Assembly: GCA_020726505.1 (NCBI GenBank)
Contig: JAHLEZ010000004.1
Location: 2,294,001 to 2,358,000 of the forward strand
Length of the DNA stretch: 64,000 nucleotides
Direction: 5' to 3'
From: Leptodontidium sp. MPI-SDFR-AT-0119
Taxonomy: Eukaryota; Ascomycota; Leotiomycetes; Helotiales; Leptodontidiaceae
The notes under the pieces were generated by a model that was given only the letters and a program-made list of their open reading frames with translations, was not told the DNA's origin and did no database searches. Position 1 is the first letter of the stretch; each line of letters opens with the position of its first letter. A program made the position numbers and the translations under genes. Positions 1 to 12,439 of this stretch are shown in pieces.

Positions 1-611
1 ACCCAGACAGCTGTTAGAACGTCCCACTTGGGGCGTAGAATGGAGCGAGAACCACAGTTTTTGCAGACGGGCTCGGCGAGGCTTGAAGGTTTGACGCCCA
101 CTTGTCGATCTGACTTTGGAGCTGGAAAGACCGGCTTTACATCTGATTCGATGTCTTGGCCTTATCAGTACAGTAGGTAGGGGAGGGTGCAGAGGGTGCG
201 TTACCTTTGCCTTCTGGAAGCTCGCGGGCCGGATGGAAGGCGGCGCGGTTTCGTCAGCGAAGGAAAATCTAGAGATAAGCAGAACTTATCGTTGGTGCGT
301 TTGGCGGGGCGGTTACGCGAAATCGTATGCGATTACCTAAGTCCTGTTGATAAGTGCGCCGCGCCTTCGAGGGGCCGCATCTCGAGCACCGCCGGCTTAA
401 ATTTTATAATAACGGCACCGTTAGAACCGCGCGCGCGCGGCCGTCAAAATGGGCCTGTAGGCGAGCGATTTGGACAGGTAGTTGCCGAGATATTAAGAGG
501 CAAAAGTCACGTGATATCAAGAGAGGTACAAGACCGAGGGCACTCGCGACACGCAATATAAGGGTCTATAAAAGAGGTAGATTTTAAGTAGAAGGAAGTC
601 CTAGCTAGCTA
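1..611. other. Left-edge stretch without a recognisable gene
   Basis: Only short overlapping ORFs are present and none resembles a known protein. The composition changes near position 345: to the right it becomes GC-rich, with CG-runs around 425-445. It lies on the 3' side of the recombinase gene and may include the end of that element. The hexamer GATAAG at 349-354 recurs at 3351-3356 on the other side of the GC-rich block. Confidence 0.4.
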
Positions 612-3370
612 CTATAGCCCTTTCGTTAACTGCTTACCGCGCGAAGCGCCGCCCCGCCGCCCCCAGAGCCCCCCGCGGCCTCGCCTACTCTGTTTACCCT
701 GCCCCCTCCCCTTCCCTCGCAGGCTCGGGCCCTCCTGGCCCTCCTGGCGGCGCTGGCGGCGCTGGCGTAACTCGTCCACGAGCTGGTTCAGGCTCCGGCC
801 GGCGCGCAGCTGCTCGAGCTCGTCGACGGCCTCTTCCTCGGTCCTCCCCCGCGCTATACGGGCGCGGACCGCGTCCCAGATAACCTTGCGCCGACAGAAC
901 TGGACCTTGATTGTATTCCCTGGCCGCCAGCGGCTCCCCCAGCGCTCTTCGAGCTCCCTGATCGCCACCTGGCCCGGTAGCCCGTCTCGCCACTCTCGCC
1001 AGGCGTCCTTGACTGTAAAGACTCGAGCCAGGGCTGTGACGGCTGGCAAGCCTGGCTCGATGAGAGGCGCGAGAGGGAGAGGCGTAGGCGTAGGCGTCGA
1101 GACGGGCGCTGTTACCGTGTCCGCTGTTAGTATCCCCGGCCCTGTACCTAAGTAGCTCGTGACTGAGGTTATCGTCGTAGTAATTGGGACTTGGCCTTGT
1201 ACGAGGGCATCGAGGCTGCTTTGCAGAGCCTGCAGTCGGTCCTCGAGCCGGCCCTCGAGCCGGCCGACGAGCCGCTGCGTGCTCTGGAGGATCGCCTCGC
1301 GCGCGCTCTCGAGGACACTACTCAGCTCGGGCAGCGCGCGCTCGAGGAGTAGGCTCCGTGGCTCGCTCGGCCCTGTAGCGTCGGCCTGGACGAGTAAGGC
1401 GAACTCGTCCCAATCTGGCCCGTAGAAAGGGGCGTAAGCGAAAAACGGCAGCGCGGGGTAGCGAGGCTGTAAGACAGCGAGGTCTTGTAAGAGGACGACG
1501 CGGAGGCGCCGTAGGAGCTTGAGGAACCCGTCGCCAGCGAGGTCATCTTCGTCGAGGCCGCCCTGCGCCCAGGTACACCGGCGCGCGCGCGCCTCAAAGC
1601 GGGCCTCCCACTCCTCGAGCCAGGGCCAGAGCTGCTTCTGGAGGGCGTACGGCGGCTCGTGGGCAGCACGCGCGAGGAAGTAGTCGCCAGTAGACGTTGA
1701 AAAGCCGGCGACGATACGCATAAACTGCCGCGGTAAGTGTGTAAGGTAAGCCTGGCAAAGGACGCTCTGGTTCCAGCGGCCAGCTTGCGAGATCTGCGCG
1801 AGCGAGCTGCCGTGCGTTTCTGCGCTCTGCGCGCCTACACGCCGCGGCAGGTGCGTCTTCTTCGTCGAGACGACCCCGGCTGCGCCAAAGACACGCCACG
1901 TCTCTTGAAGCTGCGTCGGGTACGAGAGCTCTTGCTCACGGTCCTGGCCAACGAGCACTTTGATTCGGTACCAGTCGCTCCGCTGGCGGAAAGACGGCGG
2001 CGCCTCGCCAGCGATATGCCAGCGCCAGAAAAGGAGCTGTGCGAGGGCGCCCTGTGTACAGAATAACGGGTCCTTATGTCGAAGGGAGCCCATGAACTCC
2101 TTCTTCGCTGTCTTATTTAGCTTGCCGTCTCGCAAGAGAGTGACGAGGCAGCTACACGGCGTCGGGCCCTCTGTTAGCGGGTAATCGAGCAGAGAGAGGT
2201 CTGCTAGCTCCATCTTCCGCCGGTTTTCGCCACGCAAGAGGTAGTAGTGCCCGAGGAGCAAGTCGAGCCTCGTTCGCAAGTTCTGCGGCATAAGCGCGGC
2301 TCCAGAGAGCAAGACGTCTTGAATCCGCAGCCACTCTTCGGGCGAGTAGCCAGCCTGGATCCCGTCATTGCCTCGGTCCTTAAAGGTCTCCCGATCAAGC
2401 TTGCCACGCTGGCGCGCCCGCTGCTCGAGGAAGCCCCGGACAGCCGCACCGCGAGGGTTCTCGGTATTGTGGCTACCGTGAGCGACCTGTAATCGCCAGA
2501 GCTCGATTACAGCAGCAATATAAGCGTCAACTGTCCCTTTCGTAAGTAACGAGCCCTCGCCGCTACTACTGCTGCCGCCTCTACTACTGCTGTCGCCAGT
2601 CGTACCCGGCTCTCGAGCGAAGGCCTCCGGGAGCACGTAGCCCTCGCGGTCCTCCGCCAACAGCTCTGCGATCTCCGCGAGCGGGACCTCGAGGGTCTGG
2701 GCGAGGCTCTTGGCCTCGAGCAGCGCTGCCGCCTCTTGGTCATAGTCACCCGCCCCCTTCCTCTTCTGCTGCTGCTTCTTCGTCGACGGCTTGCCGGCTG
2801 GCTTGACGCGCCGGAGGAGGACGTCCTCCTTTAGCCAGGCGGCTAGTTTGTCTGGGGTCACGAGCTCGCCGTCTGGCCAAGTATAGAACGAGCCGTCCTG
2901 CGCGAGCCGCGGCTTGCTGCACCAGTTCTAAAGAGCGGCTCTGTTAGCTAGCTAGCTACATATATACACACGAGGGGGAGGGAGGGGGACGTGCCTTCCA
3001 CTCCTGCTGCTTCGACCGGTAGCTGCGTGCCGTATTGTCCGGCTGCTCGTCCTTCTTCGCCTTCAGGCCAGCGCGGCGGGCCTCCTGCGCGCGCGTCGTC
3101 GCGGCGGCGTACGAATCGTCCATGGCTGTCGTCCGTCTCTGTCTCGGGGTTGCGGTGGTTTGGCAGTTTGTTGACACACGGGGACGCGAGGGGGAGAGGT
3201 GATAAGTAGCACGCGCAGTCCCCGCGCCGCTTATCATAAGGCGCGCACGCGATTTCACGGCGCGCCGCCCGCGGCCGGTAAGCAGGTCACGGGACCCAAG
3301 CGAGGGGGGCGCGCGGTGTCGCGGGTTGCGGCGCAACTGCGCGGGCCCCCGATAAGCTGGGTTGGGCGGA
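345..3370 (-). mobile_element. Crypton-type DNA transposon, ends not defined
   Basis: The block is clearly richer in G+C than the sequence to its right and is filled by one intact tyrosine-recombinase gene. Cryptons carry no terminal inverted repeats and integrate by recombination at short matching sequences, so their ends cannot be read from one copy. The limits given are only where the base composition changes. GATAAG at 349-354 and 3351-3356 could be the short direct repeat, but further GATAAG copies (for example 3201-3206) weaken this. Confidence 0.5.
612..3123 (-). CDS. Crypton tyrosine recombinase with GCR1_C DNA-binding domain
   Basis: Predicted 814-residue site-specific recombinase. 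Exon 1 is 2995-3123 and exon 2 is 612-2927. The 67-base intron has a GC donor (AAG|GCACGT), a CTAAC branch site and a TAG acceptor. Joining there gives the TARSYRSKQ...EW-NWC start that is typical of Crypton proteins. The recombinase core resembles the Ndc10/CBF3 fold and keeps the catalytic set: Arg about 275 (LLRGENRR), HLPR at 402-405, GRW at 426-428 and nucleophile Tyr about 437 (AYLTHLPRQF). Ndc10 itself has lost these residues, so this is an active-type enzyme. A GCR1_C domain follows at about 680-760 (WREW..., FCRRKVIW), then a basic Gly/Arg tail. No frame break is visible. Codon use is strongly GC-biased compared with the neighbouring genes. Confidence 0.85.
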
Positions 3371-5220
3371 TCGGCTCTGCTGCTTGATTGCAGTCAGAAC
3401 TCAGAAGCTTACTCCGTAGTACTCTTCCTCGCTTCTTGATTGTCTTCGTTGTGAAGGCCAATAGACTGTTGTGACTGATTGCTTGAGTATAAATATACTT
3501 TCATTGGAGGAAGATGACCTGATAAGGATCTGCTTAGATCTACTGGAGGTTGATGAACAAGGTGCTAAGCTTTTGCTGGGCTTTCGGAGCTCGGCATTTA
3601 GGTGGCGCGGAAGACTGAGAGATGCGCACGTGATATGTTGCTGGGCCGACCTTAGAAGCGAGAATTGATTCAGGGGCAAGAGGTTGAAGGACTTGTGAGA
3701 GTTGGAGTGGCATCTCCAAGATTGATTGCTGATGCGTCCAGGCAATTTAAGGCCGCTTCGTCGAGATAGCTCCAAGAATTTGAACCGAAACCAACTCTCA
3801 AGCAAGCGGGGGCCCAACGAGGCAAGACCTTTTGCTATCTCAGAACCTCGAGCAACCGGTGGAATATGGGGATGAGGATCTTCGTCTCAGTCACTGGCGT
3901 CAGCACTCCCGCCATTGGACAACGTACTGGCGGCGTTGGAATAGTAGCGCGCTTTACTAAGCGAAAGACGAGGGTCTCGTGTGCACCAATGCACATGAGA
4001 TCCCCTTGAATGCTTCACGCCCAAACCAAATAAACCGGGTGGCAATTCTTTGGATATCTAGCAATAACACGCCGTATCCTTCATGACAAATTTGAGCTTG
4101 GACGATCGAGTAATAGAATTAGAAGAAATGAACTTTGGACGCTGGTAGTTATGGGAATCAATGTCAGGAGTGAAGGGAGATAGATAATGCGGAGTAAACA
4201 AACAGTTTCCACATCGCTGGGTCAATGTGAGGCCATGCAAGCTGGTTGTGTATATCATACCTAGGTAGTCCATGCAAATTCCAGTTCGTTAGAGTTTTTC
4301 AATTTTGTTCTGTTCCATGAATAATTATCTGTGACTGAACTGCAACTGTGATTCGGGTTATGATTCACAACATCATACCTCGACGGATTCTGCGTATCAT
4401 GGATCTATGGCCCCGTCAGTTCTCGAGAAATGGGCTGCAACAAATCTAGCAAATGAAACTTTCCCATAGAGTTCTGCCGATAAGTATAACTATTGAGGTA
4501 GCCCTTCTGGACTCGGAAGTCGCGTCTGGCGAGGCTGGAGAGTTTCCCAAATTCATCGCTTCGCCTTCCTTCTGTTCACTTTCCCCCTCCTTTCCCCTTC
4601 GTCTTTTCCACTCTCAGGCCTTTCCTCCTTGGAAAGATATTGTTGAAAACCAACAATCTGCGGACTTGCAGACATCTATTGCAGAGACATCGCATTTGCT
4701 GATCCCAAATTCACCACATTCTCATCGCCATCGTCGCATTCACTCATTCACCACCTGCCCCCCTTCGCGACGGCCCTCGCGCACACGAGCGAGCACACCC
4801 ACAACCAATTTGAGAAGAACTTTTCCATTTTCCAAACTCCCTCTAACATCATCCACCACCATCTGCCAGCGTGTCCTGAACACAGACACCAACACCTTGG
4901 TAAGTCAATTGAGCATCGCTCGTTCCTCGAGACACATCCTGGATCTCCCACTGACAAGTCTAAGCTCCAGCAATATTGCTCTTCCTCAGTGCAACTCTTA
5001 CTCCTCCATCCACCTCCTTCCATCCATCGCTATCATCCGACGCCCTGTGGCACTGCCATCAAGCATCGACACCCAAGTGTCCTGTCTAATACCAGCATTC
5101 TCGTAGGTCGAGGTCACCCACCTGCTTGGTACAGGATACAGATCATGGAACTACCACTGACCCATCGCGCTTTCAGCAGCAACTCATTGCATTGTAATTG
5201 CAACCCAAGCATCTGCCAAC
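3124..5220. other. Intergenic region, promoter side of the F-box gene
   Basis: From 3124 to about 3370 it is GC-rich and probably the 5' end of the recombinase element. From 3400 to 4450 no coding sequence is recognised. From 4540 to 5100 the upper strand is strongly pyrimidine-rich (CT-runs), as in ascomycete core promoters and 5' leaders. The long open frame across 4453-5106 is Ser/Pro/His-rich, as expected for a translated pyrimidine tract, and is not called a gene. Confidence 0.5.
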
Positions 5221-7404
5221 ATGGCCCGAACTCGATCTGCGCGAAATGCGAGACAGATAAAGGAGCAACCAGAAGAGAAGTATCGCGCCACCGAGTACGA
5301 ATGGTATGAAGAACCAGACGAAAACCACCCCGCGAAGAAGTTGGAGGTCAGAAGAGCAATTGTCTCCCCAAGAACCAAGAGAGGCAGAGTCTGCACTGGC
5401 TCCGAGTATGACGATACAGAGGATGAGGACCACAAGGGGATTTGGAGAAAACGCGCCAAGCGCTTCAAGCGTGATTCTTCGATCGAGATCACCAAGGTCA
5501 AGGTCAAGGTCAAGGATAGCGGTGCCGCGAAGGTATTCAAAAGTATTCCAATTGAGGTACGTACTTACCTGTCATTTCAATTCGCAATCACTCCCACCTC
5601 CAGCCTCAACATCTCTCCAAACCTCACTCTCCCCACCACCGGAGGGACTGCGAGTCACCAAGACAGCAACACCTTTCTGTGAAGAGGAATCCTGTTCAAG
5701 CGCCGTCAAGCTACCTTTCACACCAAAGACCACCACAACACCGTTTACAACTTTGAGCTTCTGCTGATACTCACCTTTAATACAGATCCATCAACTCATT
5801 GCACTCTTCCTTCCAGAAGACAAGGACATTCAGAACTATGGCCTCATCTGCAAGAAGACCAACTCTTCAATCACGAACAGTGTCTGGCGCAAACGCTTCT
5901 CCATGTTCTTTGATGATGTCGCTGGTCTCAGTCCCAAGGATGCCGCGGAGAAGTACGCCTTCAGAAAGCACGTCAGCACGAAGTGGACCTGCTTTGATCT
6001 CAATCAACATGGAGGTCTGATTACCAAGAATATTAGAGAGATCCAAGGCCGAAATCAATTGGACCTTCTCAATGTCTTCCGGGGCTTGCTTCTCGGTATG
6101 TTGTGGCTTGGAGCACGCGACACGAGGAAATGCTGACATGAGGTAAAAGAATCGAAGGCTTCCACTGTCCAGAACCCCTACTACGGTTACATTGACGTTG
6201 AAGGAAAGAACTTGGAGTTCATTAGAAAGCTGCTTAGTGGCTCCGAGGTTGACATCATCGACTCAGTCTTCAACACAAGCTTCGACAAAGACACCAATGA
6301 CTCCTCCAGCCTCAATAAGGTTGTGACTGCCAACGACAAGAACACGTTGGTTTACGTCATTCAACTCATACTCACCCCATTCTCCCTCGACCCTGGCCTC
6401 TGCAATAGCAAAGTCGGACACTTTGACATCTCTCAGTACCAGGCATACTCCACCGCAAAGTTGCAGCCAGTTTTCACTGGTCTTTACAAGCAAGTAGTCA
6501 ACATTCGTTGGCTCTTGCACGTAGTCAACTTCTTCAAGTTCCACCTGAAGTCAGATGGTGAGGGACTCCTCGAGCACGAGTACCGAATTCTCGAGCATGA
6601 TGAATTTCCTCAGTTTTGGACAGGTCATATCAAGGGCGGAACACAACCACTCGCACGTCACTGGAAGGGTGTACATAGTAAGTACACATCCTGGACTTGT
6701 GGGAATTAGCTGACATGACAATCGTGTACATGGAAGAGAATACCTTGGCGAGCTTGAGAGGATGGGATGGCCAGAAGAGTGTGGTCCATACGGATTCCTT
6801 GGATGGCAATGAGTCCTTCGAGGTAACTACCCAAGAATACTCCCAAGACTGAACACAGCTAACAAAACACCAGGACATGGACTTCTTCTTCGACACGGCG
6901 GATAAGCCCCCTAGCTATGTCTGGCCAGAGAACTTCGAAGCTATCCTCGGCAGCAACCCTTTCGAAGACCCTGCTCAACAACGTCGTGCCAAGCGGGCCA
7001 AGGTCTCCATGGATAGCACACCCGGTGTCAAGCAGTTCTGGGGCAGTTGCAGAGGCTCTCAGAGAGGACACGTCTACGGCCGCGTTCATGCCCTAACCAC
7101 GCAACAGGGTTTCCATGGTTTCCAACGTCTTACGATGATGAAATACTATACCAAGCAGGACGCCAACGGCCACGATATCTATGATCCCTTCCAAGCTTGG
7201 TGCTATGAAGGTTGCGTTCTCCCGGGTGGTCGTCTCATTGTTGGTCGTTGGTGGAGTGCCCTAGGCGACCCTAATTCCTCCACCACCAACTCCGGTCCCT
7301 TCTTGTGGTGGAACACTCATCGAAGTGGAGAGGAGGAGATCAAGGAACACGAGGCTCTTGACTTCATGAGCATGTTCGAACATTCGATCTCCTTCGCCGT
7401 TTGA
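5221..7404 (+). CDS. F-box-like protein, otherwise unknown
   Basis: Predicted 596 residues in five exons: 5221-5556, 5786-6095, 6150-6677, 6737-6822 and 6874-7404. Introns are 229, 54, 59 and 51 bases. The third acceptor (after 6736) is the least certain. The N-terminus is rich in Arg, Lys and Glu and may be a nuclear signal. The first splice joins KSIPIE to IHQLIALFLPED, which creates an F-box (about residues 108-150, ending ...WRKRF). F-box proteins recruit substrates to SCF ubiquitin ligases through SKP1. The long C-terminal part (about 200-596) has no motif that I recognise. The start ATG follows a CAAC context. Its target is unknown. Confidence 0.7.
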
Positions 7405-10400
7405 TTCATGCCCGAGCGACACAATTCGAATTGCGACAATTGCTCATATAGCACTCCTATTCATTGAGATACACATACCAGACATCAACTTCACCATTTT
7501 GACTACTGGCATGCTCGCTTCTAGCATCCACTAGGTCGCTTGAGAGATCCACGTCCACGGAAATCTATCCGGTTTTTGTGACCCGACCTCTCAATCGCCC
7601 TTTCGACTGCTCGTCCAGTCGTATTGTGCTTGAAGCTTTATCACATGGCTTCCAGTCTGGCATTTGCTTACATGTTCCTTCGCGGAGCCCAAAAACTATG
7701 GAAGCTCAACACCACTTTACACGGCAGATACCCCAACATTTCACTGCTTTCACAGAACCAACTTTTTACAGTAAACTCTTTATTTTCATTGTCATCTTTG
7801 ACGCACACACTCTTTTTTGATTTATGATTGCATGATGGATGATGGATACAGAATGGATTGGATGGGGCGTAAGATCAGTGGATGGATATGCGCAGATCGA
7901 CCGAGGTATAGAGGTTGATGGTAGTTGATGGTGCTTGTAGCACTGCGAGCTGTCCATAGATTCAGTTCCGGAGACAATTGAGTTCCTTCACATATCCTAC
8001 GGCTTTGATGAATAGATGACGGTGACATTGTACTGTGACCGTTGATCTCTAGCCTGACGTCACCATATCAGGGGCGATAGAATAGAGATCATGCTCTGAA
8101 CTCTAAAAAATCTCATTTATAACATCTCTCTCCAATACTGGCTGAGTTGTAAATGAAGAGGTTAGATACTTGTCACCTCCAAATGCCGTAGAGGAGGCCA
8201 GCCATCTAGCGTGGGTTGGGTTGATGGAGGTTGAGCGGCTGAAATCCGGCAACAGATCTCGCTTAACGGCCATCAAAGGAGGCTCAAAAAATGGGCGAGA
8301 TGCCAAAAAAGTTCCAACAAGCTGTATAAGAGCCCCTAGAAATTTCGGGGATGCCTTGGAGAGGGCTGAGGATGTTGAGGAAGTAGTGAGGCAGGAGGGG
8401 AGTGCAATTTGGGTGGTTGGTGGTATAGGAGAGGCGGAGGAGGGCTTGCAGATAGATGCTGGGTCGCTCCTTTTTGGATTGCTGGATGGGAGGGTAGAGG
8501 AGGTTGAAATTTATAGTAAAATGGACGAAGAAGGATCGCAGACGTGTCCGTTCAACAGATTTTTCAGAAGGAAGTTGGCACTGTGGAGTACAGAGCTTGA
8601 GGGCGTCCTAGCTGTGAGTACAGGCAGAGCAGTAAGTAGGTACTCCCTGTGGCGGATTCAGCATACCCTTCCAGGCTGGTGGACTTCTCAGCGACAGATC
8701 ACTGAGCGGCATCAGAGAGCTTTCGGAAAGCACCCAATTTCCAAAAGAATAACAACCCAAACCAACAAGTCAACAGCAAGCAAGTAAAAGATAAACAACA
8801 AGATCAAAACAAAGCAAATATCAAGAAATAAATTGGCAAAACTCCAGGACAGCTCGCGAGCTGCCCCTTAGAAAACCCCCGGACGGATTTTTGAAGACCC
8901 CCTAAACCCTTCCCATTTCCTCCCTACCACCACCATCTCACTGCCCTATAACAGCCCACCCAACACCCCAAATTCCTCACTACCGCCACCACCACACTTC
9001 CGAATCGCCCAAGTCGTTCGACTCGGGGCTCGAGTGCGCCTTGCATCGATCGAATCGTATACGGAATCGGTCGAGGTTTCGGTCGGGGGACTCGGGGCTC
9101 GAATGCGCCTTGCATCGCGAACACTGAAGCCTGTTTTAACCAAGTCAGTGTACCCAAGAGAATGTTAGTTACCACTTCCTACTTACCACCCAGTGTGAAT
9201 CTGGGTGGGTGGGTGGTTGAACCAGCTGGGCCAGTCCTACTTTTTGGGCTTTGGTGTTTGTTAATGGTATATCTTATTTCGATATGTGTTTGCTTGGTTT
9301 GGTTAATGGGAAAGGATATTTAGGTACTTAACTACTTGAAGGGAGAGAGGGGGGGGGGGAGGAGGTTGGCTGCCGATGGGTTGCCGGGTTAGAGGGGATG
9401 ATGTAGATGGTTTTTGGGGGGGAGTGCGTATATGTGAGGGGCGTGGATGGAGAGGGAGTGGACCGTGAGGTGTGATGTTGAGGCTTAGGATCGTGAGGTG
9501 GGTAAGGTAAGGGGTGACATCTTTGGAAATGGGTAGAGGGTGTGCCTTCAGCGATGTGTGGGACGCTGAAGGTGCGTGTATGAGAGGTTCTTGAGCCGGA
9601 GGAAAGGGGTCCACTGATAGATATAGACTTGTGAATAGGTAGATGATCTGACTGAGACTTCATGCTCGTATTGCTTGGATCGTCGCATGCCATCACTGGT
9701 TGCCTTCTGGTCTGGCAGCGACGACTGGACATCGCAACTCGTTTTGGCTGCAACTGCAGCTCTGGCCTCGAGCCAGAAGAAGCATGGCCCTGTCAAATAG
9801 ACCCAGCCAGGGCATAGGATGCAATGAAGAAGCTAGATAGCAACATGCCGATAGCCATATGGATATTTGAATCGTAGATGGCAGACAAAGGGGTGTGTGA
9901 CGGCAAGCGAAGTAGAGGAAGTAGAGGAGTAGTGGTATTGCGAAGACTTCATTCTCATAAAGAGAAATTTCATGAGGATGAAGACTTTATTATACTATCA
10001 AGTCAAGCCAGCATGGTGTGAGCAGTCCATTTACAAACAGTGTCTAGCTGTGGTGGTTGGTATTTGGACTGGCAGCAAGTTGCATTACAGACGAGAAGAG
10101 ATCGTGTAAAAATGGATGGAATCAAAGCGAGCACAATACGGGTTAACGAGGATTGGATTTGCTGAGGTTGGAGGGAAGGCAATGGACATGGTATCATGGA
10201 TGTGAAGAGGGAGAGGTATGGGAAGCATCTTGTGTTGAGTTCCGTGCAATAACAAGTTCACAGGCAGGCTAGCATAGTAGAGAGACAGTGTGCTTTGATA
10301 ATTGACTACATTGCTCTTGCCTTTTCTGTATTTTCTCACGAGTAGCTAGGTACAGAATCCAGTCGTGAATACCAAGCTGGGCATTGTCCAAGAATGCAAG

Positions 10401-10846
10401 GCCGGAATAGATCATTCTTTGAGGAATTTTTCTCATGAAAAGCCACGCAGACTGGCGCTATTTGCAATTTTGCGCTTGCTGGCCGGTACTTGAATTTCGT
10501 GGCCTCAAAGTCGACATAAGGCTTCTAAAGTGAAAAGGCACGATTTCTATCAAGATATCAGGTTATTGCCTGAGCTTTCCAACAACTAGATCCAAGACTT
10601 GTTACCTAGTCTTGGAGGTGCGAGGTAGGTGATCAAAACCGGGACCGGCCGAATAAATAGCGATATATGGCAGAATAACTGGCATAAAGAATAGAAAAAG
10701 AAATGGCAAGTATTCAAGCCGCACAAATCACCATGTCCAAGTGCCTTGCACCGGGGCCTTTCATAATCTCTTGTCATTCCAATACTAAGCTTACAAGCTT
10801 TTCGTTCCCCGAAACGCCATGACCTATCTTCCTTGCACCAAGTCTA
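7405..10846. other. 3.4-kb intergenic region
   Basis: No supported gene. An open frame of 205 codons on the + strand (8170-8787) lacks a recognisable domain and could be chance. A 29-base sequence (GACTCGGGGCTCGA...) occurs at 9020-9048 and again at 9089-9117 with one mismatch. 9340-9440 is G-rich with a run of ten G. The last part is the 3' flank of SEC13. Confidence 0.45.
9020..9117. repeat. Pair of 29-bp direct repeats
   Basis: Copies at 9020-9048 and 9089-9117 differ at one position (GAG versus GAA in the middle). Their starts are 69 bases apart. Both end in the same GCGCCTTGCATCG. No function is evident. Confidence 0.7.
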
Positions 10847-11892
10847 TCACTCCTCAATGGTCTTCACACATTCCCACTCTCCCCTCAAGTTCTCCTTCCA
10901 CAGACTGACTTTATTATCTCCCGCACTGACCGCCAATACGTTCCCACTCAAACTCCAGCTCACTCTCCATAGCACCACGTCAAAGTTCAACACTTTGCTG
11001 TTCCATACCCCTGGTTGGCTAGGATCGCTCGTCCAAATCCGAACCGTCTTATCCTGACTGGCAGATGCGATGTAGCTCTTCTGGAGAACCGTAGGTGACC
11101 ATGCAACATCGCGAACCCAATCCGTATGACCAGTCAATGGCTCCCGCTCCTGTGTGTAGTTTTGCGACGCAGCATCAAAACTCCAAAGTCTCAACATATT
11201 GTCGCTTCCTCCCGTAACGAATCTCCGTACTCCTCCTTGACCACCCGCGCTCGAAACTAATGATCCAGGACTTGTGCTTGGTGCCCATGAGACAGAATTG
11301 ACTCCAATGCCGTGGGCGTGGAAGATCTTGTGGTCCATCGAGTTATCCTTGAATTCAAGAACGGAAACCATGCCATCGGAGGAAGCGCATGCGAGGAGGC
11401 AGCCGGACTCGTGAGGTGACCAGGAGATGATGTTTACGGATGCGGTGTGCAGGGCGAAATCGAAGACTTTGGTCCAGGTCGTGCCTTGTTCGCGCCAGAT
11501 GAAGACCTTGCCATCGTAACCAGCAGATGCGAGGATATTGCCATACTTTGGATGCGCCCAAGAGACCGACCAGACAGCGCCTTCGTGACTAGGGACTTAT
11601 TAGCTACTTGTTGGGAGGAGGAAGGGGAACTTGCCCTTTGAGTGTTTCTGTAAGACGGTGCGACTCGCCCTCGACCTCGAAGATCTTCACGGTCTTATCG
11701 GAGGAGCAGGTTGCAAGTCGTCGGCCGTAGTAATCTAGGACTGCATCGTGCTGGAAGGACAGTTAGCTTTTATTCTTGATGCTGAGAAAGAAGTACTGGA
11801 TGCGACAGAGCTTGCAGATCTCAACTATTCCTAGAATTGAATGTACTTACAATCATGTCATCATGACCGGAGTTTGAAATAACCTGTGCCAT
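10847..11892 (-). CDS. SEC13: Protein transport protein SEC13
   Basis: Predicted 299-residue WD40 beta-propeller. With SEC31 it forms the outer cage of COPII vesicles leaving the ER, and it is also part of the Y-complex of the nuclear pore. Exons: 11851-11892, 11635-11750 and 10847-11588. The second intron (11589-11634) uses a GC donor (GG|GCAAGT), and only that splice keeps the frame. WD repeats run throughout: [82 protein letters not shown] and the C-terminal [12 protein letters not shown]. Length and start ([14 protein letters not shown]) fit the family. It is divergent from PEX20 and shares a 547-base promoter interval with it. Confidence 0.95.
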
Positions 11893-12439
11893 CTTGACCC
11901 AAGTTGTAGATGTTGTGGTCAAGAGAGTTGCTGGATCATAAATATCATACCAGTGCTTCAATCGTCGTTCCTGCAAGCTGTCTCTAGGTGGAACTTGCCG
12001 TGCATCAAGCCAAGCCGCCCACCAACGGTCAGCTGACCATCAGCCTCATCCCGCTGCTGTGGCTCGAACGGCAAGGCCGAACTCGGCTCGGCTTGTGACT
12101 TCCTCTCGCTCCAGATTCTCCTCCACTTTCGCGGGGTCTTGCCTTGCCAACTTCACTTTACTTTACTTAACCAACTTGTAAAGTTCTTTCATTCCACTAC
12201 GACTTTTGGTTGCATGTTTACGGACCATTGTATATTCAATTAATAGGTCTATTCATTCCTTAGCATTCACAACCACTGCCTTTTGGATAAACTTCGGGAT
12301 CTCGGAGGCATAAAGACGTGCCTCGGCTCAACGCCGTCAGTCGCCTTCAAGTATTACACACCACTTCGAACAACCTTCGAGCCCTTCGAGCCCTTGTTCT
12401 AACAACTCCTCGACATTGTCTCGACACACGTCACTCATA
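11893..12439. promoter_or_regulatory. Shared SEC13/PEX20 divergent promoter
   Basis: The 547 bases between the two start codons must hold both promoters. On the PEX20 side there are CT-rich stretches and repeated TTCGAGCCC words just before the ATG (about 12376-12393). No TATA box or factor site is assigned with confidence. Confidence 0.45.

Noticed and set aside
4453..5106. 217-codon open frame before the F-box gene
   Set aside because: Ser/Pro/His/Thr composition of a pyrimidine-rich leader, no domain, and it lies directly upstream of a well-supported gene.
8170..8787. 205-codon open frame
   Set aside because: No recognisable domain and mixed composition; kept only as a remark in the intergenic entry.
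9328..9753. 141-codon minus-strand frame rich in Pro and Ser
   Set aside because: It is the complement of a G-rich low-complexity tract.
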